Positions 1-6,779 of a stretch of 8,100 bases of DNA are shown here, in pieces; position 1 is the first letter of the stretch; every line of letters begins with the position of its first letter. Source of the stretch: Phycisphaerales bacterium (GTDB lineage Bacteria > Planctomycetota > Phycisphaerae > Tepidisphaerales > Tepidisphaeraceae); the NCBI GenBank assembly GCA_003153655.1, contig PMAK01000145.1:9034-17133 (forward strand), written 5' to 3'. The notes under the pieces are model-generated. The model was not told where the DNA came from. It ran no database searches and worked only from the letters and a program-made list of their open reading frames with translations. The position numbers and the translations under genes are program-made.

Positions 1-754
1 CCCAGATAATGGCCGGCCCAACGACGGTCGTCCCACTATCAATCTTGCGGCCGGCGCCCACCCATACGGGACCGATGAATCGTGCGTCTGAATCGATCGA
101 CGCTTGCGGATCTTTCCAGACCTGCGGCTCAAATATCTTCGCCCGGCCGATGGTTGAATCCGGATGCTGCCAGACCTTGGTCAGATCGCGCAGGAACATC
201 GCGATTTCGCGGTCGATGCTGCGATCAAAAACGCTGCCGTCAATGGAAAGGGTGCTGCGCTCGCTGCGCCGGAGGTTGCGCCGCAGCCGCCGCCAGCCCC
301 CCAGCGGATTGGGCGATGATTGCCAGAGCTGCGCAACTTCGCGGTCTGGCGTGAGAACCGCCCGCGCGAGGCGCAAATCCTCGGAACCATGATACAGCCG
401 CTGAAAACGCACGAAGCGGTTGTTGCCGTCGGTGATAACCTTCTCGCGATAGCCGCGCTCGCGGCCATCATGCAGTCGAAGAAACAGCGCCTGCGGCTTA
501 AGCCAGTTCAGCACGTCGATCACGCTGATCATTCGAAACAAAACCAGCGAGCGGGGATCCGTCAGAAGATAAAGCTCGGCATGCCGGACAATTTCAGAAG
601 GCTCCCCCTGTCTGACGACCTGCACGCCGTGCGCCGCCCAAAATCGGTGATGAAGCGCAACCGGATCCAAACCCCAGATGGTGCGCGCAACCGCCGGCGC
701 CGGCCGTTCGCCGGCCGCGACGGGCGGGGCACTATTAGCTTGCAACGCCGTCAT
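1..754 (-). CDS. Probable N-terminal half of a sugar transferase-like protein with a beta-helix segment (partial, end outside window)
   Basis: From ATG at 752-754 the minus strand stays open for 251 codons to the left edge with no stop. The N-terminal 25 residues are Ala/Pro-rich. A globular region follows (IWGLDPVALHHRFW at about 26-39, HAELYLLTDPRSLVLF at about 58-73, then many Arg/Trp-rich stretches). From about residue 210 the spaced pattern in FIGPVWVGAGRKI and TTVVGPAIIW marks the start of a left-handed beta-helix. From memory of planctomycete exopolysaccharide loci, proteins of this style continue into a bacterial sugar transferase (WcaJ-like) domain that moves a sugar phosphate to undecaprenyl phosphate; that domain would lie outside the window, so the function is inferred. 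The start is nine bases past the kinase stop and in the same frame. The nearest GGAG (complement of 769-772) is 14 bases from the ATG, so re-initiation after kinase translation is likely. Confidence 0.75.
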   Translation of the reverse strand, partial: MTALQANSAPPVAAGERPAPAVARTIWGLDPVALHHRFWAAHGVQVVRQGEPSEIVRHAELYLLTDPRSLVLFRMISVIDVLNWLKPQALFLRLHDGRERGYREKVITDGNNRFVRFQRLYHGSEDLRLARAVLTPDREVAQLWQSSPNPLGGWRRLRRNLRRSERSTLSIDGSVFDRSIDREIAMFLRDLTKVWQHPDSTIGRAKIFEPQVWKDPQASIDSDARFIGPVWVGAGRKIDSGTTVVGPAIIW

Positions 755-763
755 AGCGGGAAA

Positions 764-3031
764 TCAAACTCCATGGTCGTGTGCCGACGCGGCGGATCGT
801 ACGGAAGACGCCACCGCGCGCGCCACCGGACCGATTGCTTCGCTGCGGCGGCCATCGGTTCCAGCCGGGACCGAGCCCAAATCCAGCCGATTCGTGGAAC
901 GCTCGAAATCGTGCGCCTGCGCCCGGTTGAAGACCACGCCGGCCAATTTCGCGCCGATGGCATGCAGATGCGCCAGCGCCCGGTCCACAAGCTGCCGCTG
1001 CTGCCCGCGAGAGACGCACAGCACGACGCCATCGGAGGCAACCGCCACCGGTGAAGCTTCGATGCTTCCCAGAATCGGGCCGGTGTCGATCAGGATCACG
1101 TCAAAGTGCTTTCGGGCTTCATCCACCAGGCGGCGCACCGCCGCGGGTGAAATCGTCCCAGTGTATCCGCCCATCGCCTTGCCGACCGGCAGGAACGAAA
1201 GATCCGCCACGTCGGTCGTGCGAATGAATGGCATAATGTCACGGGAGGCCATCGCCTCCAGCACGCCATGCTCGGCCGTCACGTTCAAACGAGCCGTCAG
1301 TCCCCCGCCGATCAAATCCCCGTCAACCAGCAGCGTGCGCGATCCGCTCGCGGAAAAGCTCAGTCCCAAAGCCAATGTAAGGCTTGTCTTGCCGTCGCCC
1401 GGAGACGCGCTGGTTAGTGCGATGACGCGGCGCTCGGTGCTCTGGCCCGTGATCTGTAGGATGGTGCGAATCTGATGCACGCAATGCGCCGCCGTCGCGG
1501 CCTGTGTCGGATCGGTCAGCAGGTCCGGCAGGTTTGGCAAAATTCCCAGCAGCGGAACGCCGCCCATGTCGCTGTTCGCTTCATCGCTGTATCGGAAGCG
1601 GTTATCCACCACCCCGACCAGCAAAATAACCAGCATCGGCAACATCGCGCCGCCGAGGAATCCAATCGTCCCGACCAACTTGCGGCGATCCGTTGCCGGA
1701 TCAGACGAAAGCACCGGAGCGCTGATCACCTGCATCTGATGATTCCCGTTGAGGTTCCGCAAAGAGATCAGCCGCTCGTATTCCGCGTTGGTGGTGTCCA
1801 GCGAAGTCTGGGCTCGCTGCATGTTGTCTTTGACCTGCCGAATCCAGGCCGCATTCCGTCCGATGTCGGCACACAACTGCTTCTGGTGGTCGTACTGCTT
1901 CTGCAAGTCCTCAATGCGGACTTTGATCGACACGATGTCCGTCTTCACCGGCGTCAGACCATACTGGCCGGATGTCGCGTCCAGGCGGTAATTCTGGATG
2001 AAATTCTGCACGTAGGAATTGATCTGGTCATTTTGAACTTCCAGTTCGCTGCGCAGACGCTGAACGAACGGAGACGCATCGCCATACCCCTCCTTGGCCG
2101 CAAGCTGGAGTTGACGCTCGATGGCTTCCCGGTCGCCGCGATATTTAGCCAGCGTTCCGCCGTCATAAGCGACAATCTGATCTTCGGTCAGCGGCGTAGA
2201 CCGAGTCGCCGGCCCGGCCCCTGTGTTAGCACTGCCGCCGGGGCCTTGACCTACCAGCCGCTCATCAACGTCCAACTGCGTTTTGAAGTTTTCAAGTGCA
2301 TTGGCCAGCTGCGCCAATTGCTCCATGTGCGTGCTCTGATACGAAGTCAGATCGTCCGTATCAAACACCTTTTGCAGATCGGTGAGCTGCGCCTCGTCAT
2401 TCTGAAGATCGTTGGTCGCCTTTGTTCGCAGCTTCTCCAGTTCCTGAAGCTTGGGCGTGAACATCATGGGGTCTTCATCCTGGAAGAATTCCCGGTAGGC
2501 CTTCATAATCGCTTGCGCGCCGGCATAGGCCATCTTCGGATCAGGATCGCCATAGGTAATCTTGAGGATCGCCGTGTTGGGGATGTTTTCGACTTCCAGT
2601 CCACTGGAGAAATGAGCCAGCGCCGCGTCGTTGCCGCGCAGGCCCCCGGCATCCTTCCAATCGTCTTCGTCGAGCGCTCGCTGGATGACTTCATAGCTCC
2701 CGGCCACCCTCACCTGGGATTCCAGGAACAGGCCGTAGCTCGACATTGTCTCCCCGCCCCACGAGTTGAGATTCTGAATCACGGGATCGATCAGGACCTG
2801 GCTATGGCTGGAAAACACAGGCCGCTGGCTGAGGTATCCGAGCAGCGCCCCGGCCACGCCAAACAACAGCCCCAGCATGATCACCAGCGGATACCGCCCG
2901 CGCAGCAGACGATGGACCTTCTTCAGGCCCATCGGTTTGCCATTTTGATGGTTGGCGCCGTGCGAATGGGCCAATTCCTGGCCGGGCATATGCAGTCCCG
3001 CTGCTTGCGCCAGTTGCATTTCGTTGGTCAT
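764..3031 (-). CDS. Polysaccharide co-polymerase and tyrosine-kinase-like fusion (Wzc/GumC type)
   Basis: The 755-residue protein spans the inner membrane twice (about 47-67 and 452-475). The intervening periplasmic region is long and helical, with probable coiled coils near 190-250 and 295-425, as in Wzz/GumC chain-length determinants. The cytoplasmic domain (about 515-715) is a CpsD/CapB-like BY-kinase: Walker A SASPGDGKTS (541-550, Lys548), Walker A' LLVDGDL (Asp570 and Asp572), Walker B VILIDTGP (Asp649). Such proteins set polymer length and help export capsule or exopolysaccharide, cycling through autophosphorylation. Two oddities: the usual C-terminal tyrosine cluster is absent, with no Tyr after residue 623, and the arginine that often follows the Walker A' aspartates is missing (DGDLIGG). 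Both tails are histidine-rich (HSHGANH near the start, HDHGV at the end). A glycine-rich insert near 261-275 interrupts the helical region. The ATG start is chosen by its ribosome-binding site. The next gene starts nine bases after the stop. Confidence 0.94.
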   Translation of the reverse strand: MTNEMQLAQAAGLHMPGQELAHSHGANHQNGKPMGLKKVHRLLRGRYPLVIMLGLLFGVAGALLGYLSQRPVFSSHSQVLIDPVIQNLNSWGGETMSSYGLFLESQVRVAGSYEVIQRALDEDDWKDAGGLRGNDAALAHFSSGLEVENIPNTAILKITYGDPDPKMAYAGAQAIMKAYREFFQDEDPMMFTPKLQELEKLRTKATNDLQNDEAQLTDLQKVFDTDDLTSYQSTHMEQLAQLANALENFKTQLDVDERLVGQGPGGSANTGAGPATRSTPLTEDQIVAYDGGTLAKYRGDREAIERQLQLAAKEGYGDASPFVQRLRSELEVQNDQINSYVQNFIQNYRLDATSGQYGLTPVKTDIVSIKVRIEDLQKQYDHQKQLCADIGRNAAWIRQVKDNMQRAQTSLDTTNAEYERLISLRNLNGNHQMQVISAPVLSSDPATDRRKLVGTIGFLGGAMLPMLVILLVGVVDNRFRYSDEANSDMGGVPLLGILPNLPDLLTDPTQAATAAHCVHQIRTILQITGQSTERRVIALTSASPGDGKTSLTLALGLSFSASGSRTLLVDGDLIGGGLTARLNVTAEHGVLEAMASRDIMPFIRTTDVADLSFLPVGKAMGGYTGTISPAAVRRLVDEARKHFDVILIDTGPILGSIEASPVAVASDGVVLCVSRGQQRQLVDRALAHLHAIGAKLAGVVFNRAQAHDFERSTNRLDLGSVPAGTDGRRSEAIGPVARAVASSVRSAASAHDHGV

Positions 3032-3046
3032 ACTCAATTACCTCCC
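3029..3046 (-). promoter_or_regulatory. Ribosome-binding site deciding the start of the tyrosine kinase gene
   Basis: GGGAGG (complement of 3041-3046) lies inside the end of epsI. It is nine bases from ATG at 3029-3031 but only three from an in-frame TTG at 3035-3037. Normal spacing favours the ATG, shortening the protein by two residues relative to the TTG reading and leaving a two-base gap after the epsI stop. Confidence 0.65.
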
Positions 3047-3804
3047 GGATACCTATTCTCCAGCGTCCGGATTAATTTCTCATTGGGGCTCATCAGATCG
3101 AGGAACGCCTGGTCGCGTTCCTGCCGCGTCATTCTCGTTCCAGTTACCAGTTGAAACTCGGCCGCGCCGTAATATCGCCGCTGGTAATCTTCACCAGAGG
3201 TATACACGCTGCCAATATCCGAACAAATCACGCCATCGAGTTCCTTGTGCGATACCGCCATCGCCGGCACACGCGGCATCACAAAGAAATTGTACACCAC
3301 CCGCTCCTGGTCCGTCGGACTCTTCGGAGCAAAATGATATTCCATCCCCGTGATGTCCATATGCGGCAGATGCCAGGTCCTCAGCTCGCCGTTCTCCATC
3401 TTGCCGTTGAGGTTGCATTTAATCAGTTCTTTGCCCTGCGCGGGATAACAATTGGGCGGATAATGCCCCTGCAAATAACGCGCATCCTTGCAATTCACGA
3501 TCAGCAGCGAAACCATCGCCTTCGTCTCGTCATTGACATAATCCCGGCTCAGAATCGCGTTCGGGTGCAATAGTTGAATGGCCGGCGCCGGGATTTCCGT
3601 ATTCACGCCTGTCCAGGTGCCCGACGCGCCCTTCACCATCACCGGGAACTCATCGATCGCTTTCTGGCAACGCTCCAGATGCGGCTCAGCGATGGCCGGC
3701 CGCACATGCGTCCCCGCCTCCGCGATCATGCCGATCAGCATGAGGATCGACACGATTGGCCAAAGCCAAACGCCGAAGCCGATTCTTCTATGCTTTAAAA
3801 TCAA
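3034..3804 (-). CDS. epsI: EpsI-family exosortase-associated protein, stand-alone
   Basis: The 256-residue product starts with a basic stretch and one hydrophobic segment (about 11-30), giving a membrane anchor or signal sequence with the rest outside the cytoplasm. The region RYLQGHYPPNCYPAQGKEL (109-127) matches the characteristic 'H-x-P-x-x-C-Y-P-x-x-G' motif of EpsI proteins (DUF3485), with His114, Cys119 and Pro121. Other cysteines are Cys46, Cys105, Cys130 and Cys194. In many proteobacteria this domain is fused to the exosortase C-terminus; here it is a separate gene directly after it. Its molecular role is not well defined in the family, but it accompanies exosortases in exopolysaccharide loci. 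The start is TTG (3802-3804): GGGAG (complement of 3812-3816) sits seven bases before it, and no ATG occurs nearby in frame. The stop ends two bases before the ATG I choose for the kinase gene. Confidence 0.9.
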   Translation of the reverse strand: MILKHRRIGFGVWLWPIVSILMLIGMIAEAGTHVRPAIAEPHLERCQKAIDEFPVMVKGASGTWTGVNTEIPAPAIQLLHPNAILSRDYVNDETKAMVSLLIVNCKDARYLQGHYPPNCYPAQGKELIKCNLNGKMENGELRTWHLPHMDITGMEYHFAPKSPTDQERVVYNFFVMPRVPAMAVSHKELDGVICSDIGSVYTSGEDYQRRYYGAAEFQLVTGTRMTRQERDQAFLDLMSPNEKLIRTLENRYPGGN

Positions 3805-3816
3805 CGTATCGCTCCC
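3802..3816 (-). promoter_or_regulatory. Ribosome-binding site selecting a TTG start for epsI
   Basis: GGGAG (complement of 3812-3816) stands seven bases before TTG at 3802-3804, in the 21-base gap after the exosortase stop. The next in-frame ATG codons fall within the hydrophobic anchor, which would destroy the signal segment, so TTG is the supported start. Confidence 0.7.
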
Positions 3817-3825
3817 AAATTACTT

Positions 3826-4704
3826 CTACTGCGATGCAAGTGTGTATTCGTTCACCGGAATCATCGCCCATTGAAGCGTCTTAATGAGTCCATACAACAT
3901 TCCAAACGCCAGCGGAAGCATCGCCCATCCCGCATATGTGTGAAACGTCGGGGCATAATCCGGCTCATATCCATACATCCAGATCGTCGGAATCACGCGC
4001 ACCACATTGCAAAAGATCGCGGCCAGCGGACTGGCCAGCAAAATCAACACCCGCACAAAATTTTTCAGCGGCATCGCGAAGCAAAACGCGAAACCAACCA
4101 TGATCAGCGAAAAGACCATTCGCAATCCATTGCACGCCTCGGCGACCAGCACCGCGTGTCCGTTGATCGTCAGCGCGTTTCCGTTCACCTCGGTGTTGAC
4201 CACGCCGCCCGCTTCGAGCAAGCGCTGCGTGATCGAAGCGGTCCAGTTTTGTAACGGCCCCGCGACGGCCAGGCGTATTCTCGCCGGAGCCGGCACCAAA
4301 AAGATCAGCACCGCAAACGCCGGGAAAAAGCGGAAGATCACATTCTTCCCCAAAACCGATAGCATGCATCCCACCACCACCAGCACGGCCCCGCCATGCC
4401 AGAAGCTCTGCACCCCGCTATAAAATCCCAGCGAATTAAAGAACCAGCCCACAGCCACGACAAACGGCCCAATGATTCGTCCCGACGGCTTGCAATGGCG
4501 AAGTCGAATCCGTCGAACCCACACCAAAAAGACCGCCACCAGCGGCACGATGAAGATATGGCTGTATTCCTCATCGTTGCGGGCGATCAGATAGATATCC
4601 TGCCATGCGTCGAACGTCGCCAATACCCCAATCGCTCCCATCAACGTGGCCAAAACCACGTGACCGAGAGTGAGGCGATCGTCGCGCAATACCGGCAACT
4701 TCAT
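3826..4704 (-). CDS. Exosortase (exosortase/archaeosortase family transpeptidase-like membrane protease)
   Basis: This 292-residue protein is rich in hydrophobic segments, with roughly eight likely membrane spans. It carries all three family hallmarks: Cys191 in VAEACNGLRM (188-197), Arg236 in CNVVRVI (232-238) and His255 in FHTYAGWAML (254-263). Exosortases cleave a C-terminal sorting tag (PEP-CTERM and relatives) from exported proteins and are thought to transfer them to an envelope acceptor, usually in organisms with a nearby exopolysaccharide locus, as here. The start ATG (4702-4704) overlaps the stop of the WecG fusion (ATGA), and GAGG (complement of 4713-4716) lies eight bases upstream, supporting coupled translation. 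The length fits a stand-alone exosortase with no fused EpsI domain; EpsI is the next gene, 21 bases downstream. I cannot assign a numbered exosortase subtype, and no substrate with a sorting tag is visible in the window. Confidence 0.95.
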   Translation of the reverse strand: MKLPVLRDDRLTLGHVVLATLMGAIGVLATFDAWQDIYLIARNDEEYSHIFIVPLVAVFLVWVRRIRLRHCKPSGRIIGPFVVAVGWFFNSLGFYSGVQSFWHGGAVLVVVGCMLSVLGKNVIFRFFPAFAVLIFLVPAPARIRLAVAGPLQNWTASITQRLLEAGGVVNTEVNGNALTINGHAVLVAEACNGLRMVFSLIMVGFAFCFAMPLKNFVRVLILLASPLAAIFCNVVRVIPTIWMYGYEPDYAPTFHTYAGWAMLPLAFGMLYGLIKTLQWAMIPVNEYTLASQ

Positions 4705-6671
4705 ACTTCAAGCCTCAGAGCGGCGATGTCAGGCACGCGCCCTTTCGATTCCACACAGCGATCGACGGCCTTGCGGTCCTTCCGAACGGTTCCGGCAACG
4801 ACGGAGCGCACAACAACTGCGCCCGCCTCCACGATGCCGCCGGCCAATACGACCGAGTCGTGAATCCGCGCGCTGGATGACACCGTCGCGCCCGGCTCAA
4901 CAATGGCGAACGTCGATTTCCAGTCTTCAGCCCATGGGTCCGTCGAAGCGCCCCGCACCGGTTGATGCAGCGCCCGAAGCGCGGCTACATAGTCTGATAA
5001 CAACCGGATCGGCAGCCCGGTCGGTCTTCGGCATTGCACCACGCGCACGTCGTGTTTCGACGCGATGCTCGGCAATGCCTGCTCCTTCATATCGACGAAT
5101 CCCGTCTTCGGAATAAGCCGCAACGCCCGGCATGTCACCAGCATCAAACCGCTCGGTTCTCCCTCGCGATGACCCACCACGGCGATGACGCCGCGCGTCT
5201 TATGCAGCGACGTGTATAGAGCCGCCAGAGGCTCCAGCAGCACTTGCGCCGCGTTGCCGACGAGGATCATATCTTCGTCGTCGTAGTCCACGGCGATGTT
5301 CGCCAGCAACCCGCCCGTGCCGCGATATTCAGATTGATCCCGCTCCATGCGGTACCGGTCCGCCGGCACGCTTCGCGGCTGCAGAGCGCTCAGATCCATC
5401 AATAGACGTACGGGCAGATGTTCGATCCCGAGCAAGCGCGAGACGCCTTCCGCCTCATCCAGCCATCGCCCGAGAACAGTCTTTCCCTTGCCCAGCGGCA
5501 GATCCAGCACGCTGCGGCCAATGGCCATTGCCAGCGGAGTCGGTCGAACGCCCCCCCCAAGCAATACCAGCCCCCGCAGCCGGCCACGGCTTGGCGACGA
5601 AGGACAGGCCGCTTCATGTTGCCCCGCGCCCTCTTCGCCTGATTCCGATGATGTCTTTTCATTCGCCCGGTGAACCGTCACATCGCCCATCGAATCCGAA
5701 GATTCAGCCGCGTGTCGGCGCGGGGAATAATCATCCGCTTCATCAAGTCGAATGTTCTCGGTGGAGTCTCCTTCACCTTCTCCATCTGCATGCCCCAAAA
5801 GACGATTGGCGATCCCACGCATTGTCGCCCGCCCGAGCAGCCATCCGGCGAACGGAACGCCCACGATGATATACCGTTTGAACAGCCGCTTCGGCTCCTG
5901 TATCAGGCGATGCGTCCACTCCAGGCCGCAATTTCGCATCCAGACCGGCGCCCGCCGAACGTTGCCGCATAGAAAACTAAAGCTGACGCCAACGCCCAGC
6001 CACCAGGTTGCCGGCAGGGTTCCTCGCATCCGGTCGATCAATCGCTCCTGTTTGGGCGAGCCGAGCGCGACAAAGATGATATCCGGCTTGGCCGCCTGTA
6101 ATTCAGATGTGATGCGCTGAATCTCCGCTTCGTCCTTCTCAAATCCGACCGCGGGGCATAGCTTCCCGGCGATCTTGAGCTGGGGATATCGATCGCGCAA
6201 CACCGCCGCGGCGGCATCGGCCGTTCCGGAATCCCCGCCCAAAAGGAAGATCGATTTGCCCTGTCCGGCGGCCGCGGCGCTCAGGCTGGAAATCAAATCC
6301 GATCCCGCCACCCGCTGCGGCAGGGGGGTTCCCTGCAACCGGCTGGCCCAGACCAGCGGCATTCCGTCGGCCACAACCAGATTGGCCTCGGCAATCAAGG
6401 CCGCAAAACTCACATCCTGTCCCGCACGGGCAAGATGATCGACATTGGGCGTAACAACAAAACCCCCACGGCCCGCCTCTATCTCATATAAGATGTGCTC
6501 AATACATTTCTGCTCATCAATGGCATGAAACCGAACGCCATGGAGCAGAATCGTTGGCAGCCGCCGACTTCCCGCAATCGCAGGGGTGATACGCTCGGGC
6601 GACAACCGCGATATCGCCGCCGCCGCCAAGCTGCTCCCATTCCAACGAGGTTCTCCCTCTTTCACATGCAT
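4701..6671 (-). CDS. WecG/TagA/CpsF glycosyltransferase fused to a nucleotidyltransferase-like domain with hexapeptide tail
   Basis: This 656-residue protein has three parts. Residues about 40-285 are a full WecG/TagA/CpsF (GT26) domain: FVVTPNVDHL (71-80), the VVADGMPLVWASR block (99-111, with the conserved Asp102), RVAGSDL (120-126), and the GSPKQE turn (204-209). This family adds a sugar to a lipid-linked acceptor at the membrane. A polar linker (about 290-362) follows. Residues about 363-575 look like a sugar-phosphate nucleotidyltransferase: GGGVRPTPLA (372-381) aligns with the GxGTRLxPLT signature, and YRGTGGLLAN (449-458) with the GTAGAL region. Residues about 588-630 have the spaced small and aliphatic residues of a short left-handed beta-helix. 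Most family members end after the first domain, so the fusion is unusual. The signature lysine is replaced by Arg386, so catalysis by the second domain is doubtful. The ATG at 6669-6671 lacks a clear ribosome-binding site; TTG at 6627-6629, with GGGAG four bases before it, is an alternative start. The stop overlaps the exosortase start. Confidence 0.88.
   Translation of the reverse strand: MHVKEGEPRWNGSSLAAAAISRLSPERITPAIAGSRRLPTILLHGVRFHAIDEQKCIEHILYEIEAGRGGFVVTPNVDHLARAGQDVSFAALIAEANLVVADGMPLVWASRLQGTPLPQRVAGSDLISSLSAAAAGQGKSIFLLGGDSGTADAAAAVLRDRYPQLKIAGKLCPAVGFEKDEAEIQRITSELQAAKPDIIFVALGSPKQERLIDRMRGTLPATWWLGVGVSFSFLCGNVRRAPVWMRNCGLEWTHRLIQEPKRLFKRYIIVGVPFAGWLLGRATMRGIANRLLGHADGEGEGDSTENIRLDEADDYSPRRHAAESSDSMGDVTVHRANEKTSSESGEEGAGQHEAACPSSPSRGRLRGLVLLGGGVRPTPLAMAIGRSVLDLPLGKGKTVLGRWLDEAEGVSRLLGIEHLPVRLLMDLSALQPRSVPADRYRMERDQSEYRGTGGLLANIAVDYDDEDMILVGNAAQVLLEPLAALYTSLHKTRGVIAVVGHREGEPSGLMLVTCRALRLIPKTGFVDMKEQALPSIASKHDVRVVQCRRPTGLPIRLLSDYVAALRALHQPVRGASTDPWAEDWKSTFAIVEPGATVSSSARIHDSVVLAGGIVEAGAVVVRSVVAGTVRKDRKAVDRCVESKGRVPDIAALRLEV
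5551..5558. repeat. Run of eight C (eight G in the coding strand) inside the WecG fusion gene
   Basis: The mononucleotide run encodes Gly372-Gly374, the glycine loop of the nucleotidyltransferase-like signature. It is a plausible site for slipped-strand frameshifts, or for sequencing and assembly error. As written, the run keeps one open frame through all three domains, and the protein pattern continues sensibly on both sides, so this copy is in frame. Confidence 0.75.
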
Positions 6672-6736
6672 TCTGACCCACGGCTGCGTATGACGTTTGT
6701 TTACGCGGTTTTAAGAAAAACACACTTTGACCCACG
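6669..6736. repeat. Imperfect 14-base direct repeat pair (shared core TGACCCACG), 54 bases apart
   Basis: Copies at 6669-6682 (CATTCTGACCCACG) and 6723-6736 (CACTTTGACCCACG) agree at 12 of 14 positions, with an identical nine-base core. One copy lies over the start codon of the WecG fusion and the other just downstream of the possible transcription start. An inverted repeat with five-base arms GCGTA/TACGC (6686-6690 and 6702-6706) lies between them. The arrangement would suit a repressor or activator binding paired sites, but the cores are short enough to arise by chance. Confidence 0.3.
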
Positions 6737-6750
6737 AGTGGCCATTTTGG

Positions 6751-6779
6751 ATTATCTCGATCACTACTGGCAATTGTAA
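6751..6779 (-). promoter_or_regulatory. Candidate sigma-70-type promoter for the WecG fusion and downstream genes
   Basis: On the minus strand, TTACAA (complement of 6774-6779) and GATAAT (complement of 6751-6756) are separated by exactly 17 bases. The -10 box matches TATAAT at five of six positions; the -35 matches TTGACA at only three of six. Transcription would start near 6744 and leave a leader of about 70 bases before the ATG at 6671. The call rests on spacing and the -10 match; a planctomycete-like host may use different consensus boxes. Confidence 0.3.

Noticed and set aside
320..1475. Overlapping plus-strand open frames of 244 and 265 codons near the left end
   Set aside because: Arg/Ala/Pro-rich products with no domain pattern, antisense to the edge protein and the kinase C-terminus.
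1475..3154. Long plus-strand open frame (559 codons) opposite the kinase gene
   Set aside because: It mirrors the minus-strand kinase gene, has no recognisable domain, and is typical of open antisense frames in GC-rich coding DNA. The minus-strand product has clear Walker motifs.
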